Shown: piece by piece, positions 6,906-13,272 of the stretch
Numbering within the stretch: position 1 is the stretch's first letter
Layout of the letters: each line of letters starts with the position of its first letter
Source of the DNA: Ktedonobacterales bacterium
GTDB lineage: Bacteria; Chloroflexota; Ktedonobacteria; Ktedonobacterales; JADMIN01
Reading direction: 5' to 3'
Assembly (NCBI GenBank): GCA_025450405.1
Contig: JANWHL010000052.1
Location: forward strand, 1-14,695
Length of the DNA: 14,695 nt
The notes under the pieces: generated by a model
Databases searched by the model: none
What the model saw: the letters and a program-made list of their open reading frames with translations, nothing else
Told to the model about the DNA's origin: nothing
Translations under genes and position numbers: made by a program

Positions 6906-7128
6906 GGGGCGCTCATCTCTGCATAACGATCCGCGGCCGCGATCGTGTGTTTCGTCCCGCGAGTGAGACCCCCAGCCCCGTACTTTCGTCCTGTCCTGTA
7001 CGGCACGGCCCGGTGCCACGTGCTCGCCACAGGGTTGTCCGGCACTTGCCAAGCGCTTGCCACGCACCGCCTGTCTTTGCGCGGCATGCGGACGCATCAG
7101 ACTGCGACGGCCAGAGAGGAGCCCGGGG

Positions 7129-8205
7129 ATGGACCGCCGCGGCGGAGAGCGCCACTGGTGGCTGGGCAAGCGCATCGTCACCATCGGCGGCGGCACTGGG
7201 CCCTTCGCGTTGCTCTCCAGCCTGAAGCGCTACCCGTGCGCAATCACGGCGATCGTCACGATGGCCGACAGCGGGGGCAGCTCGCGCCGCCTCATGGACG
7301 AATTCGGCCAGTTGCCATTTGGCGACCTCCGCCAGGCCCTCGTCGCCCTCTCGCGCAAGGGTGTGCTCTGGCGCGATGTCTTCGCCTTCCGCTTCCGCCA
7401 AACCAATGGCAACGCGACCCTGGAGCTGGATGCTGGCGACACCGCGGAGTCCGCGGCCGACGCGGCGGACGCGCCAGCGGGCGTGACGGGGCATAGCCTG
7501 GGCAATCTGGTCATTTCCGCGCTGCAGGAGATCAATCACGGCGACCTGCTCATGGCCATCCAGGACGCGCAAGAGCTGCTCGACACCGCTGGCGACGTCC
7601 TCCCCGTGACGCTTGACCACGCCACGCTCTGCGCCACCCTGGAGAATGGCGACGTCATCAAAGGCGAGACCCACATCGACACACGCGGTATCGAACATCC
7701 CGAGGAGCTGCCCGCCATCCGCCAGCTCTTTCTCCGCGAGACCGCCGCCGCGTGCCCCCAGGCGCTGCGCGCCATCCGGCGCGCCGACGCGATCATCATC
7801 GGCCCCGGCGACCTCTACACCAGCATCCTCCCCAACCTGCTCGTGGATGGCATCGCGGAATCCATCCGCGCCGCCGAGGGCGTCAAGATTTACGTGTGTA
7901 ATCTCATGACCAAGCACGGCGAAACCGACGGCTTCCAGGCGTCAGACTTCGTCCGCGAGGTCCACCGCTATCTCGGCGGCCGGGTGGACAGAGTGGTGCT
8001 CCACGACGGCTCCTTCCCGGACCACCTTGTTGCGGCCTATCAACTGGAGCAGCGCCACCCCGTCCGCGCCGACCTTGCCGCCGTGCGCGAGATGGTGCCC
8101 GACGTCGAGGTGGAACGCCTGGTGGCGGACGGGCATGACCATTACGTCCGCCACGACCCCGAGCGTCTGATGCGTGCCGCCTTTGCCGACCTCGACGGCG
8201 TCTGA
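7129..8205 (+). CDS. yvcK: YvcK/CofD-like gluconeogenesis and morphogenesis factor
   Basis: This 358-residue protein follows the YvcK pattern from end to end: VTIGGGTGPFALLSSLKRYP (17-36) binds the nucleotide, then TAIVTMADSGGSSRRL, FGDLRQALVALS, GHSLGNLVISAL (121-132), IIIGPGDLYTSILPNLLV, and YVCNLMTKHGETDGF. YvcK proteins bind UDP-GlcNAc and support cell-wall synthesis and shape, mainly on gluconeogenic carbon sources. They share a fold with CofD, but the YvcK-type C-terminal NxMTxxGETDG motif favours YvcK. An Ala/Asp/Glu-rich insertion of about 22 residues (roughly 97-119) lies before GHSLGNL. The start is the ATG at 7129, with AGAGGAG 8 nt upstream; the 24 residues upstream in frame are Arg/Cys-rich and unlike the family. 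rapZ and whiA, frequent neighbours in Gram-positives, are absent. A divergent Ser/Thr kinase and a downstream CHAP enzyme flank it. Confidence 0.92.
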   Translation: MDRRGGERHWWLGKRIVTIGGGTGPFALLSSLKRYPCAITAIVTMADSGGSSRRLMDEFGQLPFGDLRQALVALSRKGVLWRDVFAFRFRQTNGNATLELDAGDTAESAADAADAPAGVTGHSLGNLVISALQEINHGDLLMAIQDAQELLDTAGDVLPVTLDHATLCATLENGDVIKGETHIDTRGIEHPEELPAIRQLFLRETAAACPQALRAIRRADAIIIGPGDLYTSILPNLLVDGIAESIRAAEGVKIYVCNLMTKHGETDGFQASDFVREVHRYLGGRVDRVVLHDGSFPDHLVAAYQLEQRHPVRADLAAVREMVPDVEVERLVADGHDHYVRHDPERLMRAAFADLDGV

Positions 8206-8418
8206 CCAGCTCGCGGGCGCCGAGCCGATAGCCCATACGTCCTGGCGCCGTTAGCGTCCGCGCCGGCGCCGCCGGGGGCCACGGGGCGTGTCCGCGGGCG
8301 CGTCCGAGGCTGGCGGGCGCATCCCTCAATCGTGCGCAGCGGACTGAGCGGTTCTGGCAAACTGGGTGGGACGCGGTGATGAGCACCGCTTGGCGCGCGC
8401 CTTGACGACGGCGTCCAG

Positions 8419-8442
8419 GTGGGTGGTGGGGTGGGGGGGCGG
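8419..8442 (+). promoter_or_regulatory. G-rich tract at the ribosome site of the CHAP gene
   Basis: The 25 nt before the ATG at 8444 are nearly all G and T, with runs of 3, 3-4 and 7 guanines spaced by one to four bases. This meets the simple rule for a G-quadruplex. It occupies the place of the Shine-Dalgarno sequence, and no normal GGAGG is present. The rest of the 238-nt gap after yvcK (8206-8418) shows no gene or recognised motif. Confidence 0.35.
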
Positions 8443-8443
8443 T

Positions 8444-9856
8444 ATGCGCGAGACCGGAACGCCGCGGCGTGACCAACCGTTGAGCCGGGATCTCCGCGAC
8501 CTCGACCGCCGCGAATCTGGCGGTCGGCACACCGGTCACCCCGCCGGCCGGCCCACGGGCGCCCCGGCCGTCCCACCGGCGCGCTGGCTGACCTCCGCGC
8601 ACAACGCCGCCCGCCCCGCCATTGGCCGGACCTCGGCAGGCCCGGAGCGGTCCCGACGCCGGACTGGCGCCCCCGGCCCCTACACTAACGGCGCATTCGC
8701 CGCCGTAGAGCGCGCGGCCTATGCGCGCCGCATCACGGGACTGCCACCACTGCCAGCCGCCGCGGGCACGACGCCACACGACATTGACCAGGCTACGACC
8801 GCTCGCGTGCCGGCGCTCCGACCGCCCGCGTCCGCCAAAGTGCCCGCAGTGTCGCCGGCCATCCGCCGGATGACGGAAGCGCCGACCGACAAGCACTTTG
8901 CTCTGCCCTCCGGCACAATGGTGATCCCCGCCATCGGAGTGCCCCCAGCGCGGCGGCCCGGGCGGGCCCGGTGGGCCGGCATCAGTGGTGGCATCGCCGT
9001 CCTGCTCGCGCTCATCATCGCCTTCACGCTGATGCGCTTCTCCGGCCCCGCGGGGCCCGGCCACCCGCCCCTGGACGGGCTCGCCGCCGAAGCGGGGGGC
9101 GCACCCGGCGGGGCTGGTGCCGCCGCCATCGGTGGTCCGCCGGCCTGGCAGGCATCCGCCGGGGCGGTAGAGGTCCTCGGCGCGGGCGGGGCCGCCGCCC
9201 CCGGCTTGATCGCGCCCGGGACCGCCGGCGCGCCGATCACCGCGGGCGCCCCTACCGCGAGCGCCCCAACTAGAGCACCCGCCGCGGCGCCGAAGGCTGC
9301 GCGACCGGCCCCTACGGCCACCCCGCGCCCGGCCGCGACGGCTACCCCGCGGCCCGCGGCCACGGCCACTCCCCGGCCCAAACCCACTCCGACATCCGCG
9401 CCCCGCCCGACGCCGACGAGCGGCATCCGGCCGGCTCCGGTATCACCGTGGCCGCCGACCAACGAGTGGATACGCGTCCCCGGCTACACGCCGTATGCCG
9501 TCGCCGACCCGCCCAACGACCCGTATGCCAAAGCGTTCGGACAGTGCACGTGGTACGCCCAATACCGGCGGCCCGACGAAAACCTGCGCGGCATGGGCAA
9601 TGCCATGTACTGGGCGACGCATGCGCGGGCGCGCGGCTATCGGGTGGGGAGCGCACCCGCCGTGGGGGCGACCGTCGTCTTCCAGCCGGGCGTTCAGGGC
9701 GCGAGCGGCGTGGGGCACGTCGCGCATGTGCTGATTCTGTACCCCGGCGGCTGGTTCCTCATGGCCGAGATGAACGCCTATGGCAACGGTGGCGGCTGGG
9801 GGCGCGTGAGCTTCCGCTACGCGCACGCCGGCTCGGGCGTGAGCTTCATCTATTAG
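8444..9856 (+). CDS. Membrane-anchored CHAP-domain protein, probable peptidoglycan amidase/endopeptidase
   Basis: This 470-residue protein has four parts. Residues 1-177 are low-complexity, Arg/Pro/Ala-rich and probably disordered. One transmembrane helix spans about 178-200 (ISGGIAVLLALIIAFTLM), preceded by positive charges (ARRPGRAR), so the N-terminus should be cytoplasmic and the rest outside. Residues 205-335 form a Gly/Ala then Pro/Thr/Ala linker with TATPRPAA repeats, a typical cell-wall spacer. The C-terminal 110 residues are a CHAP domain: FGQCTWYAQYRR with nucleophile Cys368, GVGHVAHV with His425, and AEMNAYG supplying a polar third residue. CHAP enzymes cut peptide or amide bonds in peptidoglycan during growth or division. 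The start is uncertain: the ATG at 8444 was chosen, while a GTG at 8366 would add 26 residues. It follows yvcK in the same direction by 238 nt. Confidence 0.85.
   Translation: MRETGTPRRDQPLSRDLRDLDRRESGGRHTGHPAGRPTGAPAVPPARWLTSAHNAARPAIGRTSAGPERSRRRTGAPGPYTNGAFAAVERAAYARRITGLPPLPAAAGTTPHDIDQATTARVPALRPPASAKVPAVSPAIRRMTEAPTDKHFALPSGTMVIPAIGVPPARRPGRARWAGISGGIAVLLALIIAFTLMRFSGPAGPGHPPLDGLAAEAGGAPGGAGAAAIGGPPAWQASAGAVEVLGAGGAAAPGLIAPGTAGAPITAGAPTASAPTRAPAAAPKAARPAPTATPRPAATATPRPAATATPRPKPTPTSAPRPTPTSGIRPAPVSPWPPTNEWIRVPGYTPYAVADPPNDPYAKAFGQCTWYAQYRRPDENLRGMGNAMYWATHARARGYRVGSAPAVGATVVFQPGVQGASGVGHVAHVLILYPGGWFLMAEMNAYGNGGGWGRVSFRYAHAGSGVSFIY
9314..9379 (+). repeat. 24-nt tandem repeat coding for TATPRPAA units
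   Basis: Two full 24-nt copies (9314-9337, 9338-9361) and most of a third (9362-9379) encode TATPRPAA, TATPRPAA and TATPRP. Copies differ at third codon positions, so the repeat is not very recent. It continues into degenerate PTPTSAPRPTPTS sequence. It builds the extended wall-spanning linker of the CHAP protein and is a likely site of length variation between strains. Confidence 0.8.
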
Positions 9857-9927
9857 GGCCAATCTTCGGGCCCATGTCCGGCTTCTCGATGCCCACCCAC
9901 CGGCGCGACGTCACCCACGGGCTATCA

Positions 9928-9958
9928 GCGCGCGACAGGTGATACACTGTCGGCGCGC
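9928..9958 (+). promoter_or_regulatory. Inverted repeat carrying an extended -10-like box upstream of gcvT
   Basis: The arms GCGCG-CGACAG and CTGTCG-(G)-CGCGC (9928-9938 and 9947-9958) pair over 11 bp with one bulge and an 8-nt loop. Inside it, TGATACACT (9940-9948) resembles an extended -10 element, which would start a transcript near 9955, about 80 nt before gcvT. It could be an operator over the gcv promoter or a terminator for the CHAP gene, but there is no T-run. Just before gcvT, CCCC can pair with the GGGG of the ribosome site (AAGGGGG). Confidence 0.35.
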
Positions 9959-10036
9959 CGGGACGGCCCGCGCGCCCCGCCGGGCTAGGGATTCGGCCCC
10001 TCAGGATCGGGAAAGCCCCACGCGAAGGGGGATGAC

Positions 10037-11221
10037 ATGGCCGATTCAGGGTCGGCGACCGAGGACACGCCCCGGCAGGACAGCGCGGCGCCCGAGTCCG
10101 CGCCCGCGCCGGACACCGCGCCACTCAAGCGCACGCCGCTTTACCACCTCCACCGCGAGCTCGGCGCGCGACTTGTGGAGTTCGGCGGCTGGGAAATGCC
10201 GGTCCAGTATGGTGGCATCGTGGAGGAGCATCGGGCCGTACGCCAGCGTGCGGGCCTCTTCGACGTCAGCCACATGGGCGAGTTTCGTGTGGATGGGCCG
10301 GGCGCCCTCGAGCTGCTGCAGGCACTGGTCCCGAACAATGTGGAGCGGCTCGCCGTCAATCAGGCGCTCTATACCCAGATCTTGCGGCCCGACGGCGGCA
10401 CGCTGGACGACTTGCTGATCTACCGCCTGGGCGAATTTGAGTACATGGTGGTTGTGAACGCCGGGACGATGGAGAAGGACTGGGCCTGGTTCGTCGAGCA
10501 AGCCAGGGGGCGCGTCGGCTACACCCTTGTCAACGTCTCGGACGAAACCGGCCTGATTGCCCTCCAGGGGCCCCTCGCCCGCACAATTCTCCAGCCGATT
10601 ACCGATACGCCACTCGACCAGATCAAGTATTACCGCTGCGCACGCGGCACGGTGGCGGGCATCTCGGCGCTCATCTCGCGCACCGGCTATACCGGCGAAG
10701 ACGGCTTCGAGCTGTATGTGGCGGCCGGTGACACGGCGCGTGTCTGGAACGCGCTGCTCGACGCGGGCCGTCCGCATGGGTTGCTGCCCGCGGGGCTCGG
10801 CGCGCGCGACACGCTCCGTCTCGAGGCGGGATATTGCCTCTACGGCCACGAGCTCACCGAGGACATCACCCCGCTCGAGGCCGGGTTAGGGTGGACCGTG
10901 AAGTTGGAGAAGGGCGCCGACTTCATTGGCCGGGGCGCCCTCGCGACCGAGCGGCGTCAGGGCCTCCCACGCCAGCTCGTCGGCATCGAGCTGCGCGAGC
11001 GCGGCATCCCGCGCGCAGGCTACGCCATCCTCCGCGATGGCGCGCGTGTGGGCGAGCTGACCAGCGGCACCTACGCGCCCACGCTGGACCGGCCCATCGC
11101 GATGGGCTACGTCGCGCCCGCGCACGCCGTGGCGGGGACCGAGGTCGCGGTCGAGATTCGCGGCAAGCCCGTCGCGGCGGTGGTGGCGGCGCTGCCCTTC
11201 TACAAACGCCCCCAGTCCTAG
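10037..11221 (+). CDS. gcvT: Glycine cleavage system aminomethyltransferase (T-protein)
   Basis: The 394-residue T-protein transfers the methylene group from aminomethyl-lipoyl H-protein to tetrahydrofolate, releasing ammonia. Visible family signatures are LYHLHRELGARLVEFGGWEM, the FDVSHMGEF segment (about 75-83), GGTLDDLLIY with the catalytic Asp124, VVNAGTMEKDW, SRTGYTGEDGFELY, and GLGARDTLRLEAGYCLYGHE, plus the C-terminal domain with TSGTYAPTL. Compared with the 364-residue E. coli protein it has an extra N-terminal stretch of about 30 residues that is acidic, Pro/Ala-rich and probably disordered. The ATG at 10037 is preceded by AAGGGGG, 6 nt away. An internal start nearer LKRTPLYHL is possible but no better site is visible. 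It is the first gene of the gcvT-gcvH-gcvPA-gcvPB set. Confidence 0.96.
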   Translation: MADSGSATEDTPRQDSAAPESAPAPDTAPLKRTPLYHLHRELGARLVEFGGWEMPVQYGGIVEEHRAVRQRAGLFDVSHMGEFRVDGPGALELLQALVPNNVERLAVNQALYTQILRPDGGTLDDLLIYRLGEFEYMVVVNAGTMEKDWAWFVEQARGRVGYTLVNVSDETGLIALQGPLARTILQPITDTPLDQIKYYRCARGTVAGISALISRTGYTGEDGFELYVAAGDTARVWNALLDAGRPHGLLPAGLGARDTLRLEAGYCLYGHELTEDITPLEAGLGWTVKLEKGADFIGRGALATERRQGLPRQLVGIELRERGIPRAGYAILRDGARVGELTSGTYAPTLDRPIAMGYVAPAHAVAGTEVAVEIRGKPVAAVVAALPFYKRPQS

Positions 11222-11303
11222 CCCCCGAGTCGCAGGTCCCGCGCGCACGCGGCTCGTTCCACGTCTTGATGTAACGTCTCGTCGAACGCACAAGGAGTCG
11301 CAC

Positions 11304-11708
11304 ATGGCCGATCTGGAAGTCCCCGCCAACTTGAAGTACAGCCAAACGCACGAGTGGGTGCGTGTCGAGGGCGACGAGGCGACCGTGGGCATCACCGCCT
11401 ATGCGCAGAACGAGCTCGGCGACGTCGTCTTTGTCGAGCTGCCGTGGGACGAGGCGGGCCGCGAGGTCGCGGCGGAGGGCAAGTTTGGCGACGTCGAGTC
11501 GGTCAAGGCGGCGTCCGAGCTCTTCTCGCCGGTGGCGGGAGCCATCATCCGCATGAATGAGGCGCTGAAAGAGACGCCCGATATCGTCAACAGCGACCCG
11601 TATGGCGACGGCTGGATGATTGTGGTCAAGTTGAGCGACAAGGGCGACCTCGACCGTCTGATGGACGCCGCCGCGTACGAAGCGTTCGCGAAGACGGCCG
11701 GGCACTGA
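11304..11708 (+). CDS. gcvH: Glycine cleavage system H-protein (lipoyl carrier)
   Basis: This 134-residue protein has the full H-protein pattern: LKYSQTHEWVRVEG at the N-terminus, VGITAYAQNELGDVVFVELP, and the lipoylation site GDVESVKAASELFSP with Lys68. The C-terminal half contains the conserved INSDPYGDGW-type segment (VNSDPYGDGWMIVVKL). The lipoyl arm shuttles the aminomethyl group among P-, T- and L-proteins. The ATG at 11304 has AAGGAG 6 nt upstream. The gap from gcvT is 82 nt with no clear terminator, so co-transcription is likely. Confidence 0.97.
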   Translation: MADLEVPANLKYSQTHEWVRVEGDEATVGITAYAQNELGDVVFVELPWDEAGREVAAEGKFGDVESVKAASELFSPVAGAIIRMNEALKETPDIVNSDPYGDGWMIVVKLSDKGDLDRLMDAAAYEAFAKTAGH

Positions 11709-11730
11709 CGCGCGGCGTCGACGCGTAGCA

Positions 11731-11736
11731 TATAAT
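11731..11736 (+). promoter_or_regulatory. Candidate internal -10 box upstream of gcvPA
   Basis: TATAAT, a perfect -10 consensus, begins 22 nt after the gcvH stop codon. The best -35-like sequence (CTGACG, 11705-11710) is 20 nt away, which is too far, so the promoter call depends on the -10 alone. The predicted start is near 11743, at the foot of the hairpin at 11742-11787, giving a leader of about 180 nt. Confidence 0.4.
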
Positions 11737-11741
11737 CGTGG

Positions 11742-11787
11742 TGGGCACGGGACGGCGGCCGCGACGGTCGCCGTCTCCCATTGCCCA
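11742..11787 (+). promoter_or_regulatory. Long imperfect hairpin between gcvH and gcvPA
   Basis: Three stacked pairing blocks form one stem: TGGGCA with TGCCCA (11742-11747 / 11782-11787), GG with CC, and GACGGCG with CGCCGTC (11751-11757 / 11769-11775), around an 11-nt loop, for about 15 base pairs with small bulges. No T-run follows. It could be an intercistronic stabiliser or processing site, an attenuator, or the first stem of a leader from the adjacent TATAAT box. The glycine riboswitch core was looked for and not found. Confidence 0.45.
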
Positions 11788-11922
11788 TCCCCGCGCGCGA
11801 CCCGTCAGAACACCGCGGCATGAGTCCGGCGACACGCGCCACCGGCACGGCCAGAGGTAGGCGTGAGGCACCGACCACCACCGTCCTATGAGCGGTGGCC
11901 CGATAGCGAGGAACGTAGCGGC

Positions 11923-13272
11923 ATGACCTATGTCCCCAACACAACCGCCGAGCAAAGCGAGATGCTGCGCGCCGTGGGCGCCCGGTCGATCGAGGATCTC
12001 CTCGCGCCGATCCCCAAGGCGGTGCGACTCCCCCGCGCGCTCAAGCTGCCCGCGGCGCTCTCGGAGCCGGACCTGAAGCGGCTCATGACCGGTATGGCGG
12101 AATTGAATGCCGACCTCGACCACTATGCCTCCTTCCTGGGCGCCGGCAGCTATGACCACGTGGTGCCGAGCGTCGTGCCCCACCTGGCGAAGCGCTCCGA
12201 GTTCTACACCTCATACACGCCGTATCAGCCCGAAGTCAGCCAGGGCATGCTCCAGGTGATCTACGAATTCCAGACGCTCGTCTGCCAGATCACCGGCATG
12301 GATGTCGCGAACGCCTCACTCTACGACGGCTCCACGGCGGTGGTGGAGGGGGCGCTGCTCGCCGTCGGGCCGGGCGGGCGCGGCGAGGTGGTCGTGTCGC
12401 GCGCGCTGGACCCGCAGTACCGCGCGACCCTGCGCACCTACGCCCACGCTCGCGGATTCACGCTGCGCGAGGTCGGACTGGCCGACGGCGTGACCTCGCT
12501 CGACGACCTGGAGTCCGCCCTCGGGCCGGAGACGCGCGCGGTGATCGTTCAGCAGCCGAACTTCTTTGGCGCGCTCGAAGATGTGCGCGCCATCGAGCGG
12601 CTCACCCACACGACCAAGGCCCTCTTCATCGTCGCGATCACCGAGCCCGCGTCGCTCGGCGTCCTGGCACCTCCGGGGAGCTACGGCGCGGACCTGGTGG
12701 CCGCGGAGGGGCAGAGCCTCGGCAACCCGATTGGCTTTGGCGGCCCCGCGCTCGGGTTGCTGGCCTCGCGCACTGACTACGTCCGGCGGCTGCCCGGCCG
12801 CCTCGTGGGCCGCACAGTGGATGAGGCCGGCGAGACCGGCTACGTCCTCACGCTCCAGACGCGCGAGCAGCACATCCGGCGTGAGCGCGCCACCTCCAAC
12901 ATCTGCACAAACCAGGCGCTCCTCGCGCTCTTCACCACCATCTATCTCGCCGCGCTCGGCAAGCGGGGCTTCCACGATGTCGGTGCGCTCTGTCTGCGCA
13001 AGGCGCACTACGCGCAATCGCGCATCAGCGCGGTCCCCGGCTTCGCGCCGCTCTTCGCCCGCCCCTTCTTCGACGAGTTCGCCGTCCGCACGCCGCTGCC
13101 CGCCGAACAGGTCAACGCCCAACTGCGCGAGCAGGGCATCATCGGTGGGTACGAGCTTGGCCGCGACTATCCCGAGCTGGGGGAGGCGCTGCTGTTCTGT
13201 GTGACCGAGGCCCGCACGCGCGACGACATCGACAACCTCGTGTCCGCGCTGGAAGAGATCGTGAGCCAATGA
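11923..13272 (+). CDS. gcvPA: Glycine dehydrogenase (decarboxylating) subunit 1
   Basis: At 449 residues this is the usual length of the N-terminal half of P-protein when it is made as a separate subunit. Family signatures include the start MTYVPNTTAEQSEMLRAVG, SFLGAGSYDHVVPSVV, FYTSYTPYQPEVSQGMLQ, SLYDGSTAVVEG, GPALGLLASR, and RREQHIRRE-like TREQHIRRERATSNICTNQA. It has no PLP lysine and pairs with GcvPB as an alpha2beta2 enzyme that decarboxylates glycine and loads the aminomethyl group on H-protein. The start at 11923 is chosen because family members begin MxYxPxT; AGGA lies 10 nt upstream. An in-frame GTG at 11863, 5 nt after AGAGGTAGG, would add 20 unlike residues. It follows gcvH by 214 nt, the only large gap inside the gcv set. 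Confidence 0.95.
   Translation: MTYVPNTTAEQSEMLRAVGARSIEDLLAPIPKAVRLPRALKLPAALSEPDLKRLMTGMAELNADLDHYASFLGAGSYDHVVPSVVPHLAKRSEFYTSYTPYQPEVSQGMLQVIYEFQTLVCQITGMDVANASLYDGSTAVVEGALLAVGPGGRGEVVVSRALDPQYRATLRTYAHARGFTLREVGLADGVTSLDDLESALGPETRAVIVQQPNFFGALEDVRAIERLTHTTKALFIVAITEPASLGVLAPPGSYGADLVAAEGQSLGNPIGFGGPALGLLASRTDYVRRLPGRLVGRTVDEAGETGYVLTLQTREQHIRRERATSNICTNQALLALFTTIYLAALGKRGFHDVGALCLRKAHYAQSRISAVPGFAPLFARPFFDEFAVRTPLPAEQVNAQLREQGIIGGYELGRDYPELGEALLFCVTEARTRDDIDNLVSALEEIVSQ

Larger units (their letters stand above)
6718..7128. other. 411-nt divergent intergenic region between the kinase gene and yvcK
   Basis: No gene is supported here; open frames crossing it are extensions or shadows. 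It holds two back-to-back promoter candidates (6865-6870 leftward and 6900-6905 rightward), leaving a leader of about 140 nt for the kinase and more than 200 nt for yvcK. The yvcK leader contains the short inverted repeat GGCAC/GTGCC (near 7003-7018). No known RNA motif was recognised. Confidence 0.5.

Noticed and set aside
5977..6966. 329-residue rightward open frame
   Set aside because: It lies antisense to the kinase gene and is rich in Arg, Ala, Val and His, as expected for a GC-rich shadow frame; the kinase motifs on the other strand are clear.
7904..9064. 386-residue leftward open frame across the yvcK-CHAP junction
   Set aside because: Low-complexity Gly/Arg/Ala sequence opposite two recognisable genes; no ribosome site or domain.
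9314..9379. CRISPR-like or mobile repeat
   Set aside because: The 24-nt repeats are directly adjacent without spacers and stay in frame as a Thr/Pro/Ala protein linker.
9961..10036. Possible glycine riboswitch before gcvT (CTCAGG and CGAAGGGGG fragments)
   Set aside because: Only isolated fragments match; the paired core, the tandem arrangement and the GCAA segment are missing, and AAGGGGG is simply the ribosome site.
11788..11922. Glycine riboswitch in the gcvH-gcvPA gap
   Set aside because: No GGAGAG, CCGAAGG or GCAA elements in the right order were found; only a generic long hairpin is present.
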